From Lysinibacillus xylanilyticus (GTDB taxonomy: Bacteria; Bacillota; Bacilli; Bacillales_A; Planococcaceae): DNA of 64,000 nt. The notes beneath the pieces are model-generated. The model was not told where the DNA came from, did not search any database, and saw only the letters and a program-made list of their open reading frames with translations. This document shows, piece after piece, positions 7,623-15,158 of this stretch (positions within the stretch are counted from its first letter, which is position 1; each line of letters begins with the position of its first letter). Where the stretch lies: the NCBI RefSeq assembly GCF_001183605.1, contig NZ_LFXJ01000005.1, positions 2,114,809 through 2,178,808 on the forward strand. The letters are read 5' to 3'. Made by a program: the position numbers and the translations under genes.

Positions 7623-8771
7623 CTAAATGTTTAATGCTTCTGCAGCTGTTGTTTTTAATGCACGTTTTATATATTGCCCGCTACCTAGTACACCAACAAA
7701 CTCTTTATTTTTAATGACATATTCTCCACGCACTAGAACACTTACTGGTTCACCGGTTACTTCCCATCCCTCATATGGGCTATAATCCACGTTCATATGA
7801 TGCGTTTTTGCCGAAATTTCCCGTTTTACTTCTGGATCAAAAATAACGATATCGGCATCAGAACCAATTGCAATCGTTCCTTTTTGTGGGAATAAACCAA
7901 ATATTTTTGCCGCACTTGTGGAAATCATATCGACAAACTCATTGATAGAAATTTTCCCTTTTGCTACACCTTCTGAATATAAAATACTGAAGCGATCTTC
8001 AATAAATGGCCCACCGTTAGGAATTTTAGAAAAATCATTTATTCCTAACTGTTTCTTACCTTTAAAACTAAACGAGCATTGGTCAGAGCCGATTGTTTGA
8101 AGTTGTTTTGCTTTTAGAGCATTCCATAAATGATCCTGATGGTATTTCGGGCGAAGTGGTGGGGACCAAACATATTTTGCACCCTCAAAACCTGGTTGTG
8201 CTAAAGCAGATTGATCCAAAGTTAAATATGGTGGACATGTTTCGCCATAGACGTTATAGCCTTTCTCACGTGCAGCAATGATCTCATCTACAGCCTCTTT
8301 ACAAGTTACATGCACAACATAAAGGGTAGCGCCCGCAATATGGGCTAACTCAATCGCACGTTTTGTCGCTTCTCCTTCTAATTCAGCTGGACGAGTAAGC
8401 GCATGATAAATTGGCTCCTTATGACCTGCACGTCGCGCCTCTTCTACAAGCTCATCAATAACAGAACCATTTTCACAGTGCACCATAACAACAGCACCAA
8501 GGTCTTTTGCTATTTTAAAAGCTTTAAAAAGGGTGCGATCTGTTGCTTGAAATTCTTTCGCATAAGCCATAAATACTTTTACAGAAGAAATGCCCTCCTG
8601 CTCTAAGATTTGCGGCAATTCAGCTTCTGTTTCAGGAGTTAAATCACCAATCATTAAGTGGAATCCATAGTCGATAGCTGATTTCCCCTTCGCCTTGTCA
8701 TGCCACTTTTCAACTGCAGTCGAAAGTTTATCCTCGCCAGCCGTTAAGCAGAAATCCAAAATAGTAGTTGT
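7623..8771 (-). CDS. hydA: Dihydropyrimidinase HydA, 3' segment (second exon of an interrupted gene)
   Basis: HydA opens the ring of dihydrouracil to N-carbamoyl-beta-alanine. This segment encodes residues 86 to 467 and joins the 5' segment (10987-11241) across the 2.2-kb element. Rejoined at GGG|ACA the product reads AAFGG-TTTILDFCLT without frameshift, is 467 residues long, and places carbamylated lysine K150 (SVKVFMAY), H183 (VMVHCEN), H239 (VVHVTC) and D315 (GSDQC) exactly at the numbering known for the family. No internal stop is present. The segment has no credible start of its own; a TTG at 8759 lacks a ribosome binding site. Function therefore depends on RNA splicing of the element. 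If splicing fails the gene is dead. Confidence 0.85.
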   Translation of the reverse strand, partial: TTTILDFCLTAGEDKLSTAVEKWHDKAKGKSAIDYGFHLMIGDLTPETEAELPQILEQEGISSVKVFMAYAKEFQATDRTLFKAFKIAKDLGAVVMVHCENGSVIDELVEEARRAGHKEPIYHALTRPAELEGEATKRAIELAHIAGATLYVVHVTCKEAVDEIIAAREKGYNVYGETCPPYLTLDQSALAQPGFEGAKYVWSPPLRPKYHQDHLWNALKAKQLQTIGSDQCSFSFKGKKQLGINDFSKIPNGGPFIEDRFSILYSEGVAKGKISINEFVDMISTSAAKIFGLFPQKGTIAIGSDADIVIFDPEVKREISAKTHHMNVDYSPYEGWEVTGEPVSVLVRGEYVIKNKEFVGVLGSGQYIKRALKTTAAEALNI

Positions 8772-8773
8772 CC

Positions 8774-8970
8774 GATACGAAAAACATATACATTTCTAAA
8801 AAAATGTAGCCATCTCTACTGTGACACAACTTATATCTTCCGACTTTCGTATTTGTGTCTTCCTTATTCTCCGAGTCTGGTTTCGCAAAAAGCTACTGCC
8901 ATTTAGTATGACTCTCCAAAGGCTTAAATTCCGCAGTATCGTTGCGTACACATCTAAGGTTTAGTGTCAG
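8774..8970 (-). other. Element right end, possible 3' splice site and TnpB guide-RNA scaffold region
   Basis: This last part of the element contains no gene. In tnpB elements the region between the tnpB stop and the right end encodes the omega guide RNA, and in IStrons also the 3' splice site. On the minus strand an ACATTT...AAATGT hairpin lies about 20-40 bases before the end, then GTTTTTCGTATCGG meets hydA. A 65-codon open frame crossing this stretch and the repeat is spurious. The guide-RNA role is inferred from family knowledge only. Confidence 0.4.
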
Positions 8971-9108
8971 ATCAATTATGCCTCGGCATAATTGCGTCCG
9001 GAATCGGCTTTGTGCTTGAACAAAGCACTCCTTTCCGATTCCGTGACATCCGCCGGAGGCTTTAACTTCTTTCAGCGGATGTTTTGACAACTGCTGAAAG
9101 AAGTTAAA
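8971..9108. repeat. Family A repeat copy inside the IStron, directly after tnpB
   Basis: This compact copy shows the modules in order: palindrome arms CAATTATGCC/GGCATAATTG, then GGAATCGG...CCGATTCC enclosing GTGCTTG/CAAAGCAC, the string CCGCCGGAGGCTTTAACTTC, and a terminal stem TTTAACTTCTTTCAGC / GCTGAAAGAAGTTAAA that stops 5 bases beyond the tnpB stop codon. Chromosomal copies with the same modules lie between operons elsewhere in the window. Confidence 0.85.
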
Positions 9109-9112
9109 TTCC

Positions 9113-10264
9113 TTAGATTGAGTAATTTGCTAAGTTAATGCTTGCGTTCAAATCTCTATCCAACTTTAATCCGCAAGAGCAGATATATAATCTGTCTTTC
9201 AATTTCAAATCGGATTTGATTAGTCCGCAACAAGAACAAGTTTTTGATGATGGAAACCATCTGTCGGCTTCAACAAATTCAATTCCGGATTTTTGACATT
9301 TGTATTGAATTTGCCGTTTGAATTCATATAACTTTTGTCCGGCTACCGCCTTCGCCAGATGTTTATTTTTCATCATACCTTTTACATGTAAATGTTCCAT
9401 TACAATACGAGATGGCTTGGTTTTCACAATCTCATTAGAACACTGATGTAAATGATTTGTTCAGATGTCGTTAAGTCGCTTATATAAATTACGGATTTCA
9501 GTGTTTTGTTTTTGAATATTTTTCATATTCTTTAAAGGTGTTTTATAGATTGGCTTTCGTTTTTTAGAATACTTTTTAGTATTGGCTTCAAGCTTACGAG
9601 CTAGTTGTCGTTGTTCTCGTTTCAACTTTCTCTCTAATCGTTTGACTTCTTTGGTTTTGTTGATGTTCTCTTTGAACTCACCATCAGAACAAACTGCCAA
9701 TTTTTCGATCCCTACATCAATTCCTAAACTTTCGCCTGTCAATTCAAACTGTTCAAATTCTTGTTCCTATCCAATGGATAGGAACCAATTTCGTCCGTCA
9801 AATGAGATGCGTGGATTCGAATATTTATGACCTTTTTTAAGCTTAGGAAGCGCAATGCATGTTTTTACACTGCCAATCTTTTCACCTCTAAAACCTTCAT
9901 TTGTTCGTTGTAAACTTTCGTAATTTACATAAAAACTAACTTTACTTCTTCGTCTGCTTTTGAACCTTGGCTTTTCAGTCATGCCTTTGAACCAACGCTT
10001 TCGAGCAATATCGGCATCTTTCACCGCCTGTTTCATCACATTGCTTCCGACTTCCTGTAGCCATTTATGCGTTGTTGGTTTCAGTTCGTTATTGATTTTC
10101 TTCCGAACTTCGCCCTCTTTGACTGTACGCTTCTCGTCGTTATAAATACGTTCACTTTCAGCCAAGAAATAATTGTAAGCCCATCTCGCTATCCCCGCAG
10201 ACTTCCAAAACAAAATCTCTTGTTCTTTAGTTGGTTTTAGTCTTATCTTTGTCGCCATGATCAT
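9113..10264 (-). pseudogene. tnpB (OrfB, RNA-guided nuclease family), two in-frame stop codons
   Basis: Starting at ATG 10258 (MATKIRLKPTKEQE; an alternative ATG lies at 10264) the frame runs 381 codons but is cut by TAG at 9767-9769 (codon 164) and TGA at 9461-9463 (codon 266), with no frameshift. TnpB features are all readable: N-terminal helix domain, RuvC-I aspartate in GIDVGI, RuvC-II glutamate in VMEHLHVKGM (usually VIEDL), a zinc finger CSCCG...CSCG, and RuvC-III aspartate in DRDLNASINLANY. Both stops can be explained by single C-to-T changes (for example CAG to TAG, CGA to TGA). Intact TnpB cuts DNA guided by omega RNA and helps retain the element; this copy should be inactive unless read through. 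It overlaps the tnpA tail. Confidence 0.9.
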
Positions 10265-10401
10265 TGTTTTTCACCTCGTCAATCAATCGTTTAGTTTTCT
10301 TCGACCGTTGACCGTAAAATCTATTTGCAAAGACCGTGACAATAAGTTACATCATTTACACCAACACTTTTAGCAAATTTCCTAATGGACATTATTTCCA
10401 T
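10227..10401 (-). pseudogene. tnpA serine-recombinase remnant (IS607 family), internally deleted
   Basis: The ATG at 10401, 6 bases after AGGTGG, begins MEIMSIRKFAKSVGVND, the MerR-like helix-turn-helix opening of IS607 TnpA. About 17 codons later the frame switches into the family's C-terminal tail, LIVTVFANRFYGQRSKKTKR..., which ends at 10227 and overlaps the tnpB start as in intact IS607 elements. The whole catalytic serine-recombinase domain (about 150 residues) is missing, so this copy cannot transpose itself. Identification rests on the two end motifs plus the overlap with tnpB. Confidence 0.75.
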
Positions 10402-10499
10402 GCGTACCACCTCTCTTTCACTAAGATAAAATCACATTATCCTATTTAGAGGGGTTGCTAACATTTTTATATTTGTATATATTTTTCTTGTTCACACTA

Positions 10500-10989
10500 A
10501 GGCGCAACCCTTAATGCAGTCTTTCTCTCACGAGTAGACCTCTTATGCTTTCACATAAGCGCAGACTATATCTTCATCTTATTTTCTAATAAGAGCCACA
10601 TTTTTCTTCCGCCATTCGCTTGCGGTTTTACTCTCCCTCAAGGAGATAGTCGTTGAACGTCTTCCTTGTCTCATGAGAGATTTAGGAGTTCGCTGCTAAA
10701 CATCCATTGCCAAAGCACTTAGCGCTACCGTTTTCCGTTGTCACGATGACCCTTTACGGACACTAAGTAATTTTTTTCAGCTTATGCCATCCTTGTTGTT
10801 TTTTCCGCTTTCGCACCGTTACGTCTGCCGTTTCCAGCTCCGCTTTGGTCACAAGGCTTTAGGAGTTAAAAGCAATTAACGTGGAGTTCGCACCAATCGC
10901 TTGATACGAAGGGTATTCTGTTATAAATCTATGCTTCTATACAGATTTGTATAGTTTTGTCTAAATTTGTTGTAACAGATTAGTTACCC
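10500..10989 (-). ncRNA. Group I self-splicing intron core at the 5' end of the element
   Basis: Read on the minus strand, the R element GTTCAACGACTA (10658-10647) and the S element AAGATATAGTC (10574-10564) are present, and GACTA pairs with TAGTC to form P7. Between them lies a P8-like CCGC...GCGG hairpin (10625-10609). After S comes a P9-like CTTATG...CATAAG hairpin (10558-10542). At the 5' end, GGGTA (10989-10985) pairs with TACCC (10915-10911), CTGTTA with TAACAG, enclosing CTATACA...TGTATAG. This could be the P1/P2 region that defines the 5' splice site. GAGCTGGAAAC (P-like) and GAACTCCTAAATCTC also fit group I cores. Exact splice sites are not proven. Confidence 0.82.
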
Positions 10990-11241
10990 ACCGAAAGCTG
11001 CTGCAATGGTACCAGATTTCCAATCATCATCAGTCACAGTATTGTTAAATGGCATATCTAAATGTGTGTGCGGATCAATTCCTCCTGGCATCACATATTT
11101 ACCTGTTGCATCAATAACCTCTGCCCCAACGTCGGATAGATTTTTGCCAATTTGAACAATTTTTCCGTTTTCAATTAAAATATCTGCCTCAAAAATATCT
11201 GCCGCTGTCGCAACTCGTCCGCCTTTAATAATTTTTTTCAT
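10987..11241 (-). CDS. hydA: Dihydropyrimidinase HydA, 5' segment (first exon of an interrupted gene)
   Basis: This segment codes for residues 1-85: the beta-sandwich start MKKIIKGGRVATAADIFEAD and the metal motif GGIDPHTHLDMPF with H58 and H60. It ends AAFGG at the insertion point, where the next codon, TAA, is the first base triplet of the element, so an unspliced transcript gives an 85-residue fragment. Start: ATG at 11241, preceded by AAGGGTGAGG; a GTG four codons upstream sits too close to that signal. It lies 63 bases downstream of the carbamoylase gene, probably in one transcript. See the 3' segment (7623-8771) for the rejoined product. Confidence 0.85.
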
Positions 11242-11304
11242 TCTGCCCCTCACCCTTCGTAAAATAATGGAGAATGCTCAATCATAATAATGTTAGGAAC
11301 TACC

Positions 11305-12549
11305 TTAATGTAATGTGTAGGTCTCCCCCATACTGAACTTTGTTTGCAGCGTCAACACTGTTTCAAGTAATACATCTGCTCCTTTCGCACAATCCTCAAA
11401 TGTTGTTTCCTCTTCCTCGCAATGACTCTTACCATTAATACTAGGTACGAAAATCATCGCTGATGGAACAATGCCTGCAATATATTGCGCATCATGCCCT
11501 GCCCCGCTAAACATTCGATGGGCAGTATAGCTGAAGCTCTGACAAGCCCTTTCCACTTCATTACAAATATGAGTATCAAAATAGACTGTATCTCTACCCC
11601 ATAGCTTAACTGGCTTTATGCTACAGCCCTTATCTTCTGAAGGAAGATTATTCAGTATATTTTCAACCTTTTGCATGATCTCTAGTTTTTGATGACGTGA
11701 ATCTATCGTAAATGTCACATTGTTCGGTATCACTGTATGAATATTTGGAGAAACATTCATTCGGCCAAAGGTAAACACTAATTGTTCATCAATTTTTCCG
11801 AGCTCTTCATGTAAATACGAAAGGATTTTCGAAGTTACGATCATCGGATCTTGACGCATTGTCATCGGTGTCGTTCCAGCATGATTGGATTGCCCTGTCA
11901 CCGTAATTTCATAGCAAACCATGCCTAATACACCTTCAACAACGCCTATTTCCAATTGCTTCGCCTCTAAAACAGGCCCTTGCTCTATATGCAATTCAAT
12001 ATAAGCAAGTGCTTCTTTTAAACGATTTTCTTGATCTCCCTCATAACCACTTGCTTGCAGCGCTTCTTTGAAACTAGTACCATTTTTATCGATAGATTGC
12101 AGCATTTTTTCTTTTTCAAATTTAGCTGAAATAACACCAGAGCTCATCATTGCTGGATCAAAACGAGCACCTTCTTCATTTGTAAAATTCACTATCATTA
12201 TAGGGATATCTAGCTCAATCTCGTTTTCCTTTAACGTTCTAATGGCCTCTATAGCCGTTAAAACGCCTAATACACCATCAAATTTCCCACCCTTTTCAAC
12301 GGAATCTAAATGCGACCCCATAACAATTGGAGGAACATCCTTTTTCCCTGGTAAAACGGCATAAATATTACCCATATCATCAACTTTAATGTCCATCCCT
12401 AATTCTTCACAACACTCACAAAAATAGTTTCTTGCTAATACATCCTCATTCGAAAGAGACAAACGAGTTACGCCACCATTTTCAGTAGCTCCAAATTGAC
12501 TAAATTGTTCAATTAACTCTTGCAATCGTCTACTATTACACTTATACAT
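11305..12549 (-). CDS. M20 family Zn-dependent carbamoylase / hydantoinase-type amidase (beta-ureidopropionase or allantoate amidohydrolase like)
   Basis: The 414-residue protein belongs to the HyuC/AllC/beta-ureidopropionase group of M20 metallo-amidases. Metal-site motifs are visible: GSHLDSVEKGGKFDG, NFTNEEGARF, IELHIEQGP and SHCEEEETTFED near the C-terminus, with the dimerisation lid between (VTGQSNHAGTTPM). In this cluster the expected reaction is hydrolysis of N-carbamoyl-beta-alanine to beta-alanine, CO2 and ammonia, the last step after PreTA and HydA. Allantoate or N-carbamoyl amino acids are alternatives. Start: ATG 12549 with GAGAGG 8 bases upstream. It is the first gene of the minus-strand cluster and is divergent from the PucR-type regulator. 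Confidence 0.85.
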   Translation of the reverse strand: MYKCNSRRLQELIEQFSQFGATENGGVTRLSLSNEDVLARNYFCECCEELGMDIKVDDMGNIYAVLPGKKDVPPIVMGSHLDSVEKGGKFDGVLGVLTAIEAIRTLKENEIELDIPIMIVNFTNEEGARFDPAMMSSGVISAKFEKEKMLQSIDKNGTSFKEALQASGYEGDQENRLKEALAYIELHIEQGPVLEAKQLEIGVVEGVLGMVCYEITVTGQSNHAGTTPMTMRQDPMIVTSKILSYLHEELGKIDEQLVFTFGRMNVSPNIHTVIPNNVTFTIDSRHQKLEIMQKVENILNNLPSEDKGCSIKPVKLWGRDTVYFDTHICNEVERACQSFSYTAHRMFSGAGHDAQYIAGIVPSAMIFVPSINGKSHCEEEETTFEDCAKGADVLLETVLTLQTKFSMGETYTLH

Positions 12550-12631
12550 ATGCAAGTCCTCTCTTTCACAGTAGTTATACACATTCTATAAAAGATAAAA
12601 ATTATGAGATATAGATAGCAAACTAAAAAAA

Positions 12632-12649
12632 TATGTGCATCTGCACATA
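12632..12649. promoter_or_regulatory. Candidate operator: perfect palindrome between carbamoylase gene and regulator gene
   Basis: TATGTGCA and TGCACATA form 8-base arms around TC. The site lies 37 bases before the regulator ATG and 82 bases before the divergent carbamoylase ATG, a natural position for a PucR-family protein controlling both directions. Binding is inferred, not shown. Confidence 0.5.
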
Positions 12650-12686
12650 ATATATGGTAAGTTATGTTCATAATAGGGGGGAGAAA

Positions 12687-13856
12687 ATGGGGACTATTCG
12701 CAAAATTGTCGAGGGAGTTCAATTCCCAATGCTAACATTAATAGCAGGACATAACGGAACTTTTCGAAGAGTTACAGGGATTAACGTAGTTGAAAGCATC
12801 GATTTAATTATGTTTTGTAGACCTAATGAATTAGTCGTGACTACAGGTATTAATTTATCTTCAGATGGAGATTCCTTAGAGCAACTTGTAAAACTAGCTT
12901 TCACTAAAAAGGTAGCAGGTTTCATCATTAATACCGGTCCATATATTCCAGGTATACCAGATTCAGTAATCTCTTTTGCCAACGAACATGATTTCCCTAT
13001 TTTTCAGATGCCATGGAATTATCGTATAGCCGATCTATTAAAAACAACATTTCAATTTATCGCCAATCACCATCAAGAGCTTTCTATCGAAGAAAAGGTT
13101 CTTTATAACTTACTTTTTCACTACAAACAAAACACCAACTATATTAAAGATCAATTAGCACTACTTGGTTTTCCACAAGGTAGGGAGCTAGCCATCATTT
13201 CATGTACTACAAATGGTGCACAAGCTAATATTGACCGCTACGAGGTCATGATCCAATTTGCATTTCAAAATAGATATAAACGCTTCTTAAAACTAAAGCA
13301 TAAAAATCACCTCATCTTTTTAATCGACAGAGCACAAATCAATACACCAAATACCCCCTTCTCAAAAGTTGTTGAAGAAATTTACGACAAAATTACGCAA
13401 AAAAATGGTTACTTGGATATTATCATTGGTAAAGGAAATTTTCATAAAGAGCTTGAAAATGTTCGCAAAAGCTATGATGAGTCATTAACAGTAATCCAAT
13501 TAGCAAAGCTTCATAACAATCGTTTCCTATATAAATATAAAGAAATTGGTGCCTACAAAATTATCATGGCCGTGCAAAATCAAACACTAATCAAATCATA
13601 TAGCCAAGACATCTTAGGTCAGCTTTATCGCTATGATGAATTACATGACTCAGATTATGTACAATTTCTACGCATTTTTCTTGAGGAAAATGGTAGTACC
13701 CGTAGAATCAGTGAGCGTCAATTTATTCATCGCAACACAGTACTTTATAAAATAAAAAAAATAGAAACACTATTAGATATGGACTTAAGTAACCCATTTA
13801 CTAAAACAAATCTCTATATCGCATTTTTGATTGAAGATGTGTTAACACACCAATAA
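12687..13856 (+). CDS. PucR-family transcriptional regulator of the pyrimidine cluster
   Basis: The 389-residue protein has an N-terminal PucR (purine catabolism regulator) domain at about residues 5-125 (LTLIAGHNGTFRRVTGINVVES, then FIINTGPYIPGIPDSVI) and a C-terminal PucR-type helix-turn-helix (about 330-385: FLEENGSTRRISERQFIHRNTVLYKI). Such proteins sense a pathway metabolite and activate or repress degradation genes; PucR controls purine use in B. subtilis. Divergence from the carbamoylase gene and the palindrome between them suggest it controls this pathway. Start: ATG 12687 after AGGGGGGAG; an upstream in-frame ATG at 12654 is poorly supported. Confidence 0.85.
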   Translation: MGTIRKIVEGVQFPMLTLIAGHNGTFRRVTGINVVESIDLIMFCRPNELVVTTGINLSSDGDSLEQLVKLAFTKKVAGFIINTGPYIPGIPDSVISFANEHDFPIFQMPWNYRIADLLKTTFQFIANHHQELSIEEKVLYNLLFHYKQNTNYIKDQLALLGFPQGRELAIISCTTNGAQANIDRYEVMIQFAFQNRYKRFLKLKHKNHLIFLIDRAQINTPNTPFSKVVEEIYDKITQKNGYLDIIIGKGNFHKELENVRKSYDESLTVIQLAKLHNNRFLYKYKEIGAYKIIMAVQNQTLIKSYSQDILGQLYRYDELHDSDYVQFLRIFLEENGSTRRISERQFIHRNTVLYKIKKIETLLDMDLSNPFTKTNLYIAFLIEDVLTHQ

Positions 13857-13931
13857 ACACAACTGTATAAATTCGATTTCGAATCTTGCTTAATATAATT
13901 TTAAATCTATTAATCTAAAGGTTGTGGCTGA

Positions 13932-14564
13932 ATGTTTGCTATAAGAGAGAATTATAAAGAATTTATTCAGTATTATCCGGCTACTGTATTTATAGTTCTT
14001 TTATGTAGTTTGGCTTCTATTGTTACTATGTTATTTTTTGATGGTTATAATGAGGACGCAATTATTATTCTTGGAGGTCTTGAAAAAGAATTAATTAACA
14101 GCGGTGAAATATGGAGATTTTTAACCTATGCATTCGGACATATGAGCCTTTTTCACTTATTGTTAAATATACCAATTTTATTACTGTTATCTAAACCACT
14201 TGAAAGATATTTCGGAAGCACACTCTTTTTTGGAATTTATATTCTTTTATCTATAGCTTCAGGTATAGTTATTTATTATTTTTATGCTGGGGTTTATCCA
14301 TTAGCAGGTTCCTCCGGAGCTGGTTATGGTCTATTAGGGATATTCACGTTCTTTCTCATCAGGTACCCAAATAAGTTTTATTCCTATGATAAAAGATTTA
14401 TTATAATCTTATTAGCCATTAGCTTTATTTTTACCTTAAATGTTCCTGATATCAGTATTTCTGGTCATGTAGGTGGATTTATTAGTGGTTTTGTATTAGG
14501 CTATATCATTTCAATTTTTAAAAAGGATCAAATAGAAAGCTCCTTTTACTCTAGCCGAAACTAA
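13932..14564 (+). CDS. Rhomboid-family intramembrane serine protease
   Basis: This 210-residue protein has six predicted membrane helices. Family motifs are the helix-2 motif H75xxxN79 (FHLLLNI), the catalytic serine S128 in GSSGAGYG (usually GxSGAxxG) and the catalytic histidine H179 in SGHVGGFISG. It would cleave membrane-anchored substrates within or next to the bilayer; the target is unknown. It is shorter than B. subtilis GlpG-like YqgP and has no N-terminal cytosolic domain. It is monocistronic on the plus strand, 75 bases after the regulator gene and ending before a terminator at 14705. The 140 bases between the stop and that terminator hold nothing recognised. Confidence 0.85.
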   Translation: MFAIRENYKEFIQYYPATVFIVLLCSLASIVTMLFFDGYNEDAIIILGGLEKELINSGEIWRFLTYAFGHMSLFHLLLNIPILLLLSKPLERYFGSTLFFGIYILLSIASGIVIYYFYAGVYPLAGSSGAGYGLLGIFTFFLIRYPNKFYSYDKRFIIILLAISFIFTLNVPDISISGHVGGFISGFVLGYIISIFKKDQIESSFYSSRN

Positions 14565-14704
14565 TAATTAACGGTTTAAATTGCTGAAACGAAAATGATT
14601 TTTATTCCAAACTACAATCCGCTTCGTTATCTAGGTTTATGGATATGTAACACTAAATCCTCCAATCCTTGATTTCTTTGCGGATTATTTTCCTAGCCAT
14701 AACG

Positions 14705-14742
14705 AAAAAACTGGACGAACCAAATGGTCACCAGTTTTTTTT
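14705..14742 (+). terminator. Rho-independent terminator
   Basis: ACTGG/CCAGT stem with a nested ACC-AAAT-GGT, preceded by AAAAA and followed by eight T. It closes the rhomboid gene and could also serve the minus-strand gene that stops at 14760. Confidence 0.75.
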
Positions 14743-14759
14743 GAGGAATAAAATCGAGG

Positions 14760-15158
14760 TTATTTTTTGTTTTTGTTTTTGTTTTTGTTTTTATTTTTAC
14801 TATGTGTATCCTTTTTTTCTTCTTTTAGCTCATTAGTTGTTTTTAATGCAGTAAAATCTGCTTCATCACCAAACTCCATACCATAGCTTGGATTTCTGTC
14901 TATGCGAGTATGCTGGTCATGGTTATGATTAAGATCATGATCAGGAACAAGATCTTCGTCCTCATCAAATCGCATAACAAGAATTGGTAAGGATATTAGT
15001 CCTGCTAATCCAACTAATGCATAAATCCATCGTGACAATACTGCTGTTTGTCCACCAAACAAATAGGCAACTAAATCAAATCTAAAGAATCCTATGAGTC
15101 CCCAGTTAATTGCGCCAATGATGACTAACACTAAAGCAATTCTATAAACTACGCTCAC
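14760..15158 (-). CDS. DUF378-domain membrane protein with a repetitive Lys-Asn tail
   Basis: The 132-residue protein has two membrane helices in its first 65 residues (YRIALVLVIIGAINWGLIGF and the LVGLAGLISLPILVM region), the DUF378 fold of unknown function. An acidic/histidine-rich linker (DEDEDLVPDHDLNHNHDQH) and a C-terminal Lys-Asn alternation follow. The tail is encoded by a (GTTTTT)n hexamer run on the plus strand, at about 14769-14792, and is likely to vary in length by slippage without changing the frame. Start: GTG at 15158 after AAGGAGGTGGAAAC. The open frame extends 18 codons upstream without support. DUF378 proteins are usually about 60-80 residues, so the tail is an extension. 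Confidence 0.8.
   Translation of the reverse strand: MSVVYRIALVLVIIGAINWGLIGFFRFDLVAYLFGGQTAVLSRWIYALVGLAGLISLPILVMRFDEDEDLVPDHDLNHNHDQHTRIDRNPSYGMEFGDEADFTALKTTNELKEEKKDTHSKNKNKNKNKNKK

Larger units (their letters stand above)
8774..10986 (-). mobile_element. IStron-like element: group I intron plus decayed IS607-family tnpA/tnpB, inserted in hydA
   Basis: The 2213-base element interrupts codon context GGT-GGG|ACA of hydA. On the minus strand it begins TAACTAATCTG and ends CGTATC, flanked on both sides by GG (10987-10988 and 8772-8773), the target dinucleotide of the IS607 family. From 5' to 3' it holds a group I intron core (about 10500-10989), a tnpA remnant, a tnpB with two stops, a family A repeat and a right end with hairpins. 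GATACGAA (plus strand) occurs at both ends (8774-8781 and 10903-10910), possibly recombinase sites. Group I intron plus IS605/IS607 genes is the definition of an IStron (known from Clostridioides difficile and the Bacillus cereus group). Transposition genes look inactive. Confidence 0.82.

Noticed and set aside
8893..9090. 65-codon minus-strand open frame inside the element
   Set aside because: It runs through the family A palindromes, has no ribosome binding site and encodes only the repeat.
9461..9742. Three separate small transposase genes in 9113-10264
   Set aside because: All three fragments share one frame interrupted only by two stop codons, so they are a single tnpB pseudogene.
10400..10990. 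Group II intron or plain IS insertion
   Set aside because: No reverse transcriptase, no GUGYG start or domain V/VI; the R/S motifs and P7 pairing fit group I instead.
10984..11253. Short hydantoinase-like gene as an independent 89-codon gene
   Set aside because: It is the 5' exon of hydA; the stop codon TAA belongs to the inserted element and the rest of the protein continues at 8771.
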